Below are positions 35,719 to 43,725 of a DNA stretch of 64,000 bases, in pieces (the stretch's first letter is position 1; every line of letters begins with the position of its first letter). Source of the stretch: Maribacter sp. (GTDB lineage Bacteria; Bacteroidota; Bacteroidia; Flavobacteriales; Flavobacteriaceae); the NCBI GenBank assembly GCA_011050675.1, contig DRFI01000018.1:1-64000 (forward strand), given 5' to 3'. A program made the position numbers and the translations under genes. Under the pieces are notes generated by a model. That model did no database searches. It saw nothing but the letters and a program-made list of their open reading frames with translations, and was not told where the DNA came from.

Positions 35719-35814
35719 GTTTCCGTCTACGCACTTAGCGAAATCTTCTGGTTTTGTTTTTTCTTTTCTTGTGTCAAAGCGAAATTCCAAAGATTTCGAA
35801 ATCTCATAATAATA
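35717..35814. repeat. Intergenic repeat family B, copy at the HmuY fragment
   Basis: TTTCCGTCTACGCACTTAGC then GAAATCTTCTGGTTTTG, TTTTTTCTTTT and TCAAAGCGAAAT-CCAAAGATTT. It aligns over most of its length with 48905-49025 (TTTCCGCCAAGCACATAGC ...). It starts at the base where homology to hmuY stops. Confidence 0.7.
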
Positions 35815-35861
35815 AGCAAACCATTCTGTAAAACCCTAAACCCGTATTGTTTATAGGTTAT

Positions 35862-37694
35862 GTTATGTGCTGGCTTTTCCGGCGTTTAATCTTTCCAAAT
35901 CGGAATTTCAACAAAGCTATCATTGTACCATTTTATTTTTAATGGTTCTGTCGCATCTTTTATACTTTCTTCTACCACTTTTTTTCCGGTACCATAATTC
36001 AATTCCGAGAATGGGTTTTTATTTACATTAATATATACAAGTATGCGACTACCCTTACTTAATTTTTTACTGACTAAATGTGTGTTTGAAAATGGAATGG
36101 TTTCCAATTCATTTGGCTTTAATAGTGTTCTTTTAGTTATGTCATTTGCGTAGCTCGCTCTTCCGATAATGTATGACAAACTGAAATATTCTCCATTGGG
36201 CATAACTTCATAAAGCGTTATACCAAAATCAAAGTCCTTTTTGTTAATACTTACCGTAAGTTTTCCAATAAATGAACCGTTTACTAGTATTGATTCGGTC
36301 AACGGTTCACTAATAAAATTAAAACCATTACCCATATCTCTATAATCTCGAATTATAGGGTCTGGATAGTAGTCATTATTCCATATTTCTCTATCGGAAA
36401 AGTCCACTTCTTGATAATGAAAGTTGCTTTCAACCGGTTTTTGAGGGCTCATCAAATGTATATCCTCCACTTTTTCTTTTGTTAGATATAACTTCAAAGA
36501 TTCGTTGCTCATATCATCAATACTTGGAGCACTTCTCCATTCATTTGTTCCCATTACTTGATAGTTAATTCTATCTTTTAACATTTCGGGTTTTTTGCCA
36601 TTGTTGAAAATGTAATCAAACCATTGATATGTTATTTCTTTAGTATTTATTAAAGCAGCAGCATCAACTTTGTAACCATTTACTTCTGGAAATCCGCCTC
36701 TTTGAGCACCAAAATGATTATAAGGTCCAATAATTAAATAGTGCTCGGCATTTGGGTTGTAGTTGTAGTGTTCCCTCAAATAATATAAGCCTGAATTTTG
36801 AGAATCGTTATAGTACCCATCGATAGAAAGAACTGGAATATTGATTTGAGCGAAATCTTCTTTATATGGGGCCATTTTTTGCCAGTAATCATCAAATGAC
36901 GGATGACTTATCCATTTTTGAAACCATTTATTAGGTCTTTTGTCAATGCTATCAAGGTTTTTATAGGCTAGTCCTTTTTCCCACCATTTGTTTTGCATAT
37001 CTCTAGAACGCTGTCGGTCGTTTCCAGCAATTGTATCTAAAAATTTGTTGTTTCCAACATAAAACGCCCATTCGTAATTTGGGTTTATAAAAACATTATT
37101 TTCCATTGGCAAACCCATTCCTGGTCTATTCGCAACGTAGGGAACAATTGTTTTAAGTGCAGGATGTATTTTTTTAGTTGAAGCCCATTGGGTAAACCCA
37201 TTATAACTGCCACCAAACATACCAACTCGGCCATCACACCATTTCTGTTTACTTATCCAATCAATCACATCATAAGTGTCCGTTGCATCATTCTCATATG
37301 GCCATATCTCGCTTGGACTTGATCGCTTTCCTCTTGCATAAGCAATTACACCAACATAACCTTTGTCAGCCGATTCCATTAACGTAGTTAAGTCTCGTCC
37401 CTTGTCCCTTACATAAATGGTACTTTGAAGTAGTACTGGTCTTGGTTCAGTTGTTTTATTTTTCCAAACGATGATTGCAGAAATTTTAGCTCCGTCTCTT
37501 GTCTCTATTAAAACATCTTGAATGCTGTAATTTTTATTAGAGTCCGATAATTGAGTTTTATCTTTCTTTTGGATTTCCGAATTGCACCCAATTAGAAGTA
37601 CTAAGAATAGATTCAGTATTAATTTCATCCGATTGTTTTTGATAAGGACGATTTAATTACTGGAATGTTGCATTTTTTTGAGCTTGCAGATAAC
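35862..37694. other. Candidate single-gene cassette (CocE hydrolase)
   Basis: GTTATGTGCTGGCT at 35862-35875 and AGCTTGCAGATAAC at 37681-37694 are an imperfect 14-bp inverted repeat (11 of 14) that brackets exactly one gene. The outer sides join intergenic palindromes. Confidence 0.55.
35886..37628 (-). CDS. CocE/NonD family hydrolase lipoprotein
   Basis: 580 aa. Lipoprotein signal MKLILNLFLVLLIGC. The X-Pro dipeptidyl-peptidase/cocaine esterase fold is shown by IAYARGKRSSPSEIWPYEND, the nucleophile Ser in GRVGMFGGSYNGFTQWAS, the acid region LSIDGYYNDSQNSGLYYL and the His in LIIGPYNHFGAQRGG, with the C-terminal jelly-roll domain (LVNGSFIGKLTVSINKKDFD). Hydrolyses esters or amides, possibly with N-terminal acyl groups; substrate unknown. 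The stop codon is a few bases from the left inverted repeat, the start about 50 bp from the right one. Confidence 0.88.
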   Translation of the reverse strand: MKLILNLFLVLLIGCNSEIQKKDKTQLSDSNKNYSIQDVLIETRDGAKISAIIVWKNKTTEPRPVLLQSTIYVRDKGRDLTTLMESADKGYVGVIAYARGKRSSPSEIWPYENDATDTYDVIDWISKQKWCDGRVGMFGGSYNGFTQWASTKKIHPALKTIVPYVANRPGMGLPMENNVFINPNYEWAFYVGNNKFLDTIAGNDRQRSRDMQNKWWEKGLAYKNLDSIDKRPNKWFQKWISHPSFDDYWQKMAPYKEDFAQINIPVLSIDGYYNDSQNSGLYYLREHYNYNPNAEHYLIIGPYNHFGAQRGGFPEVNGYKVDAAALINTKEITYQWFDYIFNNGKKPEMLKDRINYQVMGTNEWRSAPSIDDMSNESLKLYLTKEKVEDIHLMSPQKPVESNFHYQEVDFSDREIWNNDYYPDPIIRDYRDMGNGFNFISEPLTESILVNGSFIGKLTVSINKKDFDFGITLYEVMPNGEYFSLSYIIGRASYANDITKRTLLKPNELETIPFSNTHLVSKKLSKGSRILVYINVNKNPFSELNYGTGKKVVEESIKDATEPLKIKWYNDSFVEIPIWKD

Positions 37695-37809
37695 GGTTAT
37701 GTATAAGAATAGTTGTGGTTTTGTGCTCGAGGATTTGCCGTAGGAAAATTAGACTTAACAAAAGTGTAACAACCTTTTATTAAACCAAATGTGGCAATTA
37801 TTTTTATAC
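37695..37809. repeat. Intergenic hairpin family C, copy 1
   Basis: Left arm GTATAAGAATAGTTGTGG (about 37701-37718), right arm GGCAATTATTTTTATAC ending 37809, with internal text TCGAGGATTTGCCGTAGGAA. It aligns across its whole length with 43485-43595. It lies just upstream of the CocE gene's promoter side. Confidence 0.7.
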
Positions 37810-38044
37810 TGTGATTGGCAATGTATTTAATCGTCTTAATTAAAAGTTCTTTTTGTAATTTTCGCTCTTTTTTTTTAATTGTTATTATCTAATTCTGATA
37901 TTCCATACATGGGAGTCTATTACATTACCTGGTTAATAATAATTAAACTTCTTCTCTTAAATAACTGTCATAGCGTTTTCTTTATAACTAGAATAAATAA
38001 GAGTATGTGGAGTGGAATGTTTTTATTTAACATTTTATTAACTC

Positions 38045-38074
38045 AAAATCAAACAGACTGGTCTGTTTGATTTT
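38045..38074. promoter_or_regulatory. TetR-type operator upstream of the AhpD-like gene
   Basis: A perfect palindrome with 14-bp arms (AAAATCAAACAGAC and its complement) around TG. The core GAC(A/T)GGTCTGT is shared with the 42-bp palindrome in front of the TetR gene at 40848. It ends 2 bp before the -7-like element TAGGTTTG (38076-38083), so a bound repressor would block RNA polymerase. Confidence 0.8.
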
Positions 38075-38075
38075 G

Positions 38076-38083
38076 TAGGTTTG
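38076..38083 (+). promoter_or_regulatory. Bacteroidota-type -7 element
   Basis: TAGGTTTG fits TAnnTTTG and lies 25 bp before the start codon of the AhpD-like gene, directly beside the operator. A -33 TTTG at the usual spacing is not evident. Confidence 0.55.
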
Positions 38084-38108
38084 CACTAAACTTTAAATTA
38101 GAAGAATT

Positions 38109-38411
38109 ATGTATGACATGAAACAATTGAATAAATTAGGAGCTTTAGGAAAAGGGGCACCAGCTGCAATGGAAGCTTTTCAAGCATTGGATAAAGTGGC
38201 TATGGGAGAAGGCGCAATTCCTAAAAAATATAAGGAATTAATAGCTTTGGCAGTAGCACTTACTACACAATGTCCTTATTGTCTTGAAATTCATAAGAAA
38301 CATGCAATTGAGGCTGGAGCAACTGAAGAAGAATTGGCAGAAACAACTTTTATTGCAGCAATATTAAGAGCAGGTGCTGCAGTTGTTCACGGTACACATC
38401 TTATGAAGTAA
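38109..38411 (+). CDS. AhpD-like carboxymuconolactone decarboxylase family protein
   Basis: 100 aa. The AhpD-type active site is TTQCPYCLEIHKKHA with Cys55, Cys58 and His62, in an all-helical fold. Members with CxxC act as alkyl hydroperoxidases or disulfide reductants rather than as decarboxylases. It is the first gene after the TetR-type operator and is followed by RidA and a MalY-like lyase, so it probably responds to the same signal, perhaps reactive electrophiles. Confidence 0.88.
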   Translation: MYDMKQLNKLGALGKGAPAAMEAFQALDKVAMGEGAIPKKYKELIALAVALTTQCPYCLEIHKKHAIEAGATEEELAETTFIAAILRAGAAVVHGTHLMK

Positions 38412-38549
38412 CTGTTTTCCTATTTATAATGTGCAAGTCTCCCAATGGGAGACATTTGTGCTAAGTATCTATAAATAGTTGTAATGAGTTGCTCAATAGG
38501 AAATAACTTATATTTATGAGATTAGACTTTAACCAATAATATAAAAATA

Positions 38550-38906
38550 ATGTCAATAACTAGAACAGATACAACGCCACGTATGAGTAGGATTGTTGAA
38601 CATAATAATACCATTTATCTTTGTGGCCAAGTGGCAAAAGATGCAACTAAAGGCATCAAAGAACAAACGATAACAACACTAGAAAAGGTTGAAGAATTAC
38701 TTGAAAAAGCTGGCTCCGACAAAAAGCATATCCTTTCGGTAACCATTTATGTGAGAGATATGAAAGACTTTGCTGCAATGAATGAAGTTTGGGATGCATG
38801 GGTAGAAGAGGGTCATCAGCCAACACGCGCATGTGTTGAAGCTCGAATGGCTAGACCAGAATTACTTGTAGAAATGTCTGTGGTTGCTGCAAAAATAACA
38901 GCATAA
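38550..38906 (+). CDS. RidA family protein (enamine/imine deaminase)
   Basis: 118 aa, usual length. [19 protein letters not shown], then [20 protein letters not shown] and [19 protein letters not shown] show the YjgF/RidA fold with the substrate-binding Arg in TRACVEA. It hydrolyses reactive 2-aminoacrylate or similar imines made by PLP enzymes. The following gene encodes such a PLP enzyme, so RidA here probably quenches its by-product. 138 bp downstream of the AhpD-like gene. Confidence 0.92.
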   Translation: MSITRTDTTPRMSRIVEHNNTIYLCGQVAKDATKGIKEQTITTLEKVEELLEKAGSDKKHILSVTIYVRDMKDFAAMNEVWDAWVEEGHQPTRACVEARMARPELLVEMSVVAAKITA

Positions 38907-38955
38907 AAAACTTGAAATAATCTTATACCTTTTGTCAACCTAAATTTTTAAAATC

Positions 38956-40164
38956 ATGCCATCTAGCAAATACCAATTTAATCAAGTATTAGAACGTAAA
39001 GGAACCAATGCTATGTCTGTTGAAGGCTATAGAGGGTATCTTTTCGATCCAGAAGAAGATCTTAGTGGTAAATACTCGGAAGAAGATTTTATCAAAATGT
39101 GGGTGGCAGATATGGAGTTTGCTATCGCTCCAGAAATTATCAATGCTATGAAAAAGCGCTTAGAACATCCATTATTGGGATATTCTATGGTAGCCGATCC
39201 TTCTTACGCGTTGAGTTTTCAGCAATGGTGTGTAGATCGTTATCAATGGAAGTTTAACCTAGAACATTTAGTACATGCTAAAGGTGTTATACCTGCTTTA
39301 TATGATTTGATTGGCTATATCTGTAAACCAGATGAAAAAGTATTGATTGTTACTCCTTCTTACGCATTTTTTAAGCATGGAGCTGATTATAATGGAATAG
39401 AATTGGTTTGTTCTGATTTGAAAGAAGACCATGGTGCATTTCGTATGGATATGGATGATATTAAAAAGAAAGCATCCGATGAGAAATGTGTTTTGGCAGT
39501 TTTTTGTAATCCTCATAATCCAACAGGGAGATTATGGTCTAAAAAAGAATTAGTTGCGTTTGGTGAAGTTTGTTTAGAAAATGGATTGACTATAATTTCT
39601 GATGAAATTCATTGTGACTTACTGCGTAAAGATAAACTCTTTACACCTTTGGCGAGTCTTTTTCCTAATTCGGATAAGATTATCACTTGTATGGCGCCAA
39701 GTAAAACATTTAACCTTGCAGGTAATTTGTTTGCCAATATCATTATTCCCAACGATGCATTGAGAATTAAATATAATGAGCATTATTTACCTGTAGAAAA
39801 CCCATTGAGTGTTGTAGCAGCTAAGTCTGCTTATTCAGAAGGTCATGCTTGGCTTATAGAGTTGACAGATTATTTAGATGCTAATTTTAAGTATTTAAAA
39901 GAACAATTGGATGAATATTTACCTCATGCAAAGTTTACAATTCCCGAGGCTACTTATTTGGCTTGGGTGGATGTTAGTTCTTATTTTACGGATAATGAAA
40001 ATCTAACGTTGTATTTCGCAAGAAATGCAGGTGTTTTATTGGAAGGTGGAAATATGTTTGTTGCTAATGCAGATGGCTATATTCGATTAAATCTTGCTTG
40101 TCCTAGAGTAATACTAGAAGAAGGTTTGCGCAGGGTTATACAAGCTATTTTAGAAAAGAAGTAG
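38956..40164 (+). CDS. MalY/PatB-type PLP-dependent C-S beta-lyase or aminotransferase
   Basis: 402 aa, fold-type I PLP enzyme. EDFIKMWVADMEFAIAPEII is the MalY/PatB N-terminal signature; CNPHNPTGRLWS and ISDEIHCDLL bind PLP and substrate; the Schiff-base Lys is in CMAPSKTFNLAGN. Likely cleaves cystathionine or cysteine S-conjugates to pyruvate, ammonia and a thiol. It is 49 bp behind RidA, which fits 2-aminoacrylate release. Part of the operator-controlled operon. Confidence 0.9.
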   Translation: MPSSKYQFNQVLERKGTNAMSVEGYRGYLFDPEEDLSGKYSEEDFIKMWVADMEFAIAPEIINAMKKRLEHPLLGYSMVADPSYALSFQQWCVDRYQWKFNLEHLVHAKGVIPALYDLIGYICKPDEKVLIVTPSYAFFKHGADYNGIELVCSDLKEDHGAFRMDMDDIKKKASDEKCVLAVFCNPHNPTGRLWSKKELVAFGEVCLENGLTIISDEIHCDLLRKDKLFTPLASLFPNSDKIITCMAPSKTFNLAGNLFANIIIPNDALRIKYNEHYLPVENPLSVVAAKSAYSEGHAWLIELTDYLDANFKYLKEQLDEYLPHAKFTIPEATYLAWVDVSSYFTDNENLTLYFARNAGVLLEGGNMFVANADGYIRLNLACPRVILEEGLRRVIQAILEKK

Positions 40165-40260
40165 ATTTTAAACGCTTTTTAATCGTTTTAGAACCGAGTT
40201 CAAAATAGTGCTTAAATCCGATTGTAATTATTGGTAACATTAATAATGGACAGATTGATT

Positions 40261-40848
40261 TTAATCTGTCTTTATGGAAGTGATTTTTTTTAATAGTATA
40301 GAACACAAATCCTTTGCTTCCTTAATAGGCCAATCTGCTTGATGCAAACTACTTTCGACTACTGCACCTTCGTAGAGTAAATATATTTTTCGAGACAGTG
40401 AATTGATTTCTCCTTCTTTAATACTGTCTAAATTATTTGTTACCAGGTTCGAAATAAATTGAATAAACTTGTTTTTTTGTTCTTGTATTTCGCTTCTGAT
40501 TTTTACATTATCACCTGAGATTTCTGAAACTGTTTTGATGGACCAACAACCATTAAAGTCTTCGGTATGATAGAATAATTCAAGAAAATCAAAAACAGCT
40601 AGTACTTGTGATTTTCCTTCTGGTTTGGAAGATGTAAATTCTTCAATATTTTTATTGAAATTAGTGTCTTTGAAACGTAGAGAAGCTATGCAGATATCTT
40701 CTTTTGATCTAAAATGTGCATAGAGTGTCGATTTAGCAATACCAGCTTCGGAAACAATTTCATTTATTCCTGTAACATTATAACCATTCTTATAAAATAA
40801 GGATGATGCCGTCTCAATGATTCTATTTTTGATTTCGGAGTGCTTCAC
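40261..40848 (-). CDS. TetR/AcrR family transcriptional regulator
   Basis: 195 aa. The N-terminal HTH has the usual order: IIETASSLFYKNGYNVTGIN, EIVSEAGIAKSTLYAHFRSK, EDICIASL. The C-terminal ligand domain is helical and contains ETVSEISGDN, then YEGAVVESSLHQADWPIKEA. Convergent to the MalY-like gene. A perfect 42-bp palindrome sits 16 bp upstream of its start codon, and the same core precedes the AhpD-like operon, so it probably represses itself and that operon. The ligand is unknown. Confidence 0.9.
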   Translation of the reverse strand: MKHSEIKNRIIETASSLFYKNGYNVTGINEIVSEAGIAKSTLYAHFRSKEDICIASLRFKDTNFNKNIEEFTSSKPEGKSQVLAVFDFLELFYHTEDFNGCWSIKTVSEISGDNVKIRSEIQEQKNKFIQFISNLVTNNLDSIKEGEINSLSRKIYLLYEGAVVESSLHQADWPIKEAKDLCSILLKKITSIKTD

Positions 40849-40863
40849 TTAACAAATATACAA

Positions 40864-40905
40864 AACATTATAAAATAAGACAGGTCTGTCTTATTTTATA
40901 ATGTT
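40864..40905. promoter_or_regulatory. 42-bp perfect palindrome, TetR-type operator
   Basis: Two 20-bp arms (AACATTATAAAATAAGACAG and its complement) flank a central GT. The centre contains GACAGGTCTGT, matching GACTGGTCTGT at 38045-38074. It lies directly upstream of the TetR gene, as in autoregulated repressors of this family. Confidence 0.85.
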
Positions 40906-40996
40906 GCCTAATGGTTTGTGTATGGTTAGTTGCGTGTTTAAGCTACTAAGTAAGCTCGCAGTTACAATGAATTATACTCTTTGTTGTTTGCCGTTT
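40906..40996. repeat. Intergenic palindromic element before the APC permease gene
   Basis: GTATGGTTAGTTGCGTG and CGCAGTTACAATGAATTATAC form an imperfect hairpin related to family C. It ends with GTTGTTTGCC (40983-40992), the left inverted repeat of the permease cassette. Confidence 0.5.
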
Positions 40997-42374
40997 TTAC
41001 ATTTTCATCATCTCTTCTTCATCCATTTCCATATGCATTTTCCCGTCTTTATCTGTATGTGATTTCATAAAAAAATATTGAAAAATAAAAATCAAAACAA
41101 TTCCAATACCAGCAACTATAAGCACAAATGGGTCATTCAAATATTTCATAAATATAAACGCAGCCAAAATAATAATGTCCATTATTATCGCTATTATTGG
41201 AATGATTGGATTAAATTTTACTTCTTTTTTGAGATATTTAAATAATCCCCAATGAATGGCAATATCCATTATTAAATAAAAAATAGCACCAATTGAAGCA
41301 ATTCGTGTTAAATCAAATAATATAGTTAAAAGAATAGCTAAACAAACCGTAAAAATTAATGAAGGATTTTTAAGATTCTTCACTCTATTTAAGTCAGGGA
41401 CTTGTTTCATTTGACTTAACATTCCTAACATTCTAGAGGCGGAATAAACACTGGCAATAACTCCAGAAACAGTGGCTATGATGGCAAGAAAAATAGTTAA
41501 TATAGAACCCCATTCTCCAAATACAGGTTTTGCTGCAGCAGCCAATGCATAATCTTTTGCTACAATAATTTCTTCAATACTTAATCCGCCAGCAACAGAT
41601 AGTGCTAAGGTTGCATAAATGACTGTACAGATTGCTATTGAAATAATAATAGAGCGTCCAACATTTTTATGTGGATTTTCAATATCTCCTCCTTGATTAG
41701 TAATTGTTGTAAATCCTTTATAAGCGAGAATGGATAAAGCTAATGCGGCAATGAAACCAAAACCCTCAGGTAAAGATTGGTTATTGGTAACAATATAATT
41801 ACCAGTAATAGTGGGTAAACCCGAAATAACCAAGCCCGAAATAGCCAACAACGCAATACCTGCAACTTTAATAATGGCGGTAAAGGTCGCTGTCGCTTCT
41901 ATTACTTTGTTTCCAGAAATATTTATAATGTAAGCTAATGCAATTAGAATAACACCTAATACAGAGGCGTAGCCTGCATACCCTTCAGGAAATAATCGTA
42001 AAGCATAAGCACCAAAAGTACCCGCTACTAAACTTTCAGCAACCACCATTGAAACATACATTAATAAAGAGAAAACCCCAGCTGCTGTTCCTGGTCCATA
42101 AGCTTTTGTCAAAAACTTTGCGACACCTCCCGAAGAAGGATATGCATTTGAAAATTTAACATAGGAATAGGAACTAAAGGCGACAACTATTGCTCCGGCA
42201 ATAAATGCAATAGGAAATAAATCACCTACCAACTCCGCTATTTGTCCCATTAGTACAAAAATCCCTGCTCCAATCATTACGCCTGTCCCAAGGGATACAG
42301 AGCCAATTAATGAGAGTTTCTGGTTTTGTGTTTGTTGATTTTTCATAATTTCTATTGTGCTAATGGCATACAAC
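40983..42374. other. Candidate single-gene cassette (APC permease)
   Basis: GTTGTTTGCC at 40983-40992 and GGCATACAAC at 42365-42374 match as inverted repeats at 9 of 10 positions and enclose one gene. Weaker than the GNAT and lipoprotein cassettes but of the same design. Confidence 0.45.
40997..42346 (-). CDS. APC-family amino acid permease
   Basis: About 449 aa from ATG 42346 (MKNQQTQNQKLSLIGSVSLG); the longer frame to 42373 adds nine residues encoded by the flanking repeat. About 12 membrane helices, with the first-helix signature GTGVMIGAGIFVLMGQIAEL and ILAYKGFTTITNQGGDIENP in the sixth. The C-terminus is rich in Met and Glu (HMEMDEEEMMKM) and His, unlike the related permease at 23676, and might bind metal. 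Substrate unknown. Confidence 0.86.
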   Translation of the reverse strand: MKNQQTQNQKLSLIGSVSLGTGVMIGAGIFVLMGQIAELVGDLFPIAFIAGAIVVAFSSYSYVKFSNAYPSSGGVAKFLTKAYGPGTAAGVFSLLMYVSMVVAESLVAGTFGAYALRLFPEGYAGYASVLGVILIALAYIINISGNKVIEATATFTAIIKVAGIALLAISGLVISGLPTITGNYIVTNNQSLPEGFGFIAALALSILAYKGFTTITNQGGDIENPHKNVGRSIIISIAICTVIYATLALSVAGGLSIEEIIVAKDYALAAAAKPVFGEWGSILTIFLAIIATVSGVIASVYSASRMLGMLSQMKQVPDLNRVKNLKNPSLIFTVCLAILLTILFDLTRIASIGAIFYLIMDIAIHWGLFKYLKKEVKFNPIIPIIAIIMDIIILAAFIFMKYLNDPFVLIVAGIGIVLIFIFQYFFMKSHTDKDGKMHMEMDEEEMMKM

Positions 42375-42544
42375 GGCGAGGCTATGAGTAGTTGCGTGGT
42401 TTAGCACCTAGCGTAACAAGTACGCACCAAGTTGGAAATTCCGAAAGAATTTTCGTAAGTAGGCGAGTACTAGCCTTTAATTATATACGGTATTAGAATC
42501 CGTTTTTTTATTCATTTATTTAAATGTTTAGTCTATTCTGGTTA
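42375..42544. repeat. Intergenic hyphenated palindrome between the permease and VOC genes
   Basis: GAGGCTATGAGTAGTTGCGT on the left and GGCGAGTACTAGCCTTTA on the right, then TATATACGGTATTAG. Partial similarity to family C. The VOC gene's other side reads TTGGTATTAACATTTATG, a possible but weak partner of the GGTATTAG end. Confidence 0.45.
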
Positions 42545-43459
42545 TCAGTGCCAGATACCTTCAGGAATTAGCTTTTCCTCTACTATTTCTATTAGCAGAC
42601 TGTCAGGACCTCTAACAAAAAAACTTTTCATACCATGAATAGAATCAATTTTTATATCATGAACAATATCTAACCCATCAGATCTCATTTTATTCATTAG
42701 AAACTCAATATTTTCAGTTGAAAAACCAATATGATCAATTGCGCTACCATCAGTTGGTTTAATTTCTTTGTTAGACCACCATGATTCTTCCTCAACTGGT
42801 TTACCAAATACAATGATATTAATATTATTGACGGTTAATAAATTCCATTTCCACCGAAGCTCGTTATTCTGCCATTGCTTTGCTTCTTTATATTCTGGAA
42901 TGAAGCCAAGATGAGATTCAAACCAATTCATAGTTTTATCAACATCAGTTGATAGTAAATGTATGTGTTCAAATCTATGGTTTTTATTTCCCGTGTATAC
43001 TTCTATAACTTCTTTTTCTAGACCAAGAAAGTACATCCAAAAATTATCTCCAAGTGGCGTAATAGGTGTATGAACTTCTATCCCCTCATTAACTCTCCAG
43101 TCAAATTCAGATTGACCATCTACACCTGACCAACCAATATGCCATAAACTGGAACCTAAATGTGTCGATGGTGTAGTATCGACAAGATTCATTAGTAAAA
43201 ATGATTTTTCCGTAAAAAGAGCATCCACTCGATCTCGATATTTTACTTGAGTTGCACCAAAGTATTTTTGATAATATGCAATAGTTGAATCTCTGTTTGT
43301 AACATTTAGATGAACATGATGGAAATTGACTTTACTCAATTTCACAGTCTCTTCGGGTTTTTCTGGTAGCTGTTTACATCCAACAATTTGAAATATTAGA
43401 ACAGTGAAGACAATCAAGGTAGTTCTATATCTTATATCATACAAAGTATTCTGATGCAT
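42545..43459 (-). CDS. VOC-superfamily lipoprotein (glyoxalase/dioxygenase-like)
   Basis: 304 aa. An N-terminal hydrophobic segment ending IFQIVGC is a plausible lipoprotein signal, so the protein is probably in the envelope, which is uncommon for this superfamily. Two VOC half-domains follow: VNFHHVHLNVTNRDSTIAYY ... FGATQVKYRD, and RFEHIHLLSTDVDKTMNWFE ... DHIGFSTENIEFLMNKMR ... SLLIEIVEE. Metal ligands His and Glu are at the expected places. The reaction is unknown. Confidence 0.78.
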   Translation of the reverse strand: MHQNTLYDIRYRTTLIVFTVLIFQIVGCKQLPEKPEETVKLSKVNFHHVHLNVTNRDSTIAYYQKYFGATQVKYRDRVDALFTEKSFLLMNLVDTTPSTHLGSSLWHIGWSGVDGQSEFDWRVNEGIEVHTPITPLGDNFWMYFLGLEKEVIEVYTGNKNHRFEHIHLLSTDVDKTMNWFESHLGFIPEYKEAKQWQNNELRWKWNLLTVNNINIIVFGKPVEEESWWSNKEIKPTDGSAIDHIGFSTENIEFLMNKMRSDGLDIVHDIKIDSIHGMKSFFVRGPDSLLIEIVEEKLIPEGIWH

Positions 43460-43484
43460 TTTTTTTAAATTGGTATTAACATTT

Positions 43485-43595
43485 ATGTATAAGAATAGTT
43501 GCGGGTTTGTATGCGAGGATTTTCCGAAGGAAAATCAGACGTTACAAACACGCAACGACCTTTGATTAAGCACTAAACCGCAATTATTTCTATAC
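43485..43595. repeat. Intergenic hairpin family C, copy 2
   Basis: Left arm GTATAAGAATAGTTGCGG (43487-43504), right arm CCGCAATTATTTCTATAC (43578-43595); 15 of 18 positions pair. Internal GCGAGGATTTTCCGAAGGAA matches copy 1 (37695-37809). Confidence 0.75.
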
Positions 43596-43725
43596 GGCTT
43601 AAGTTTGATTCTCTGTAAATTGTTGCTATAACTAGAAAGAACAAAAGAGAGAATTAAGGTTACTTTATACGGTGAAGCTTCAGATTTCGACAACATAGAT
43701 AATAGGCTCTCTTTTACTACTTTGC

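Noticed and set aside
37879..38070. 63-aa ORF upstream of the AhpD-like gene
   Set aside because: It ends inside the palindromic operator and is AT-driven; the region is better explained as regulatory DNA.
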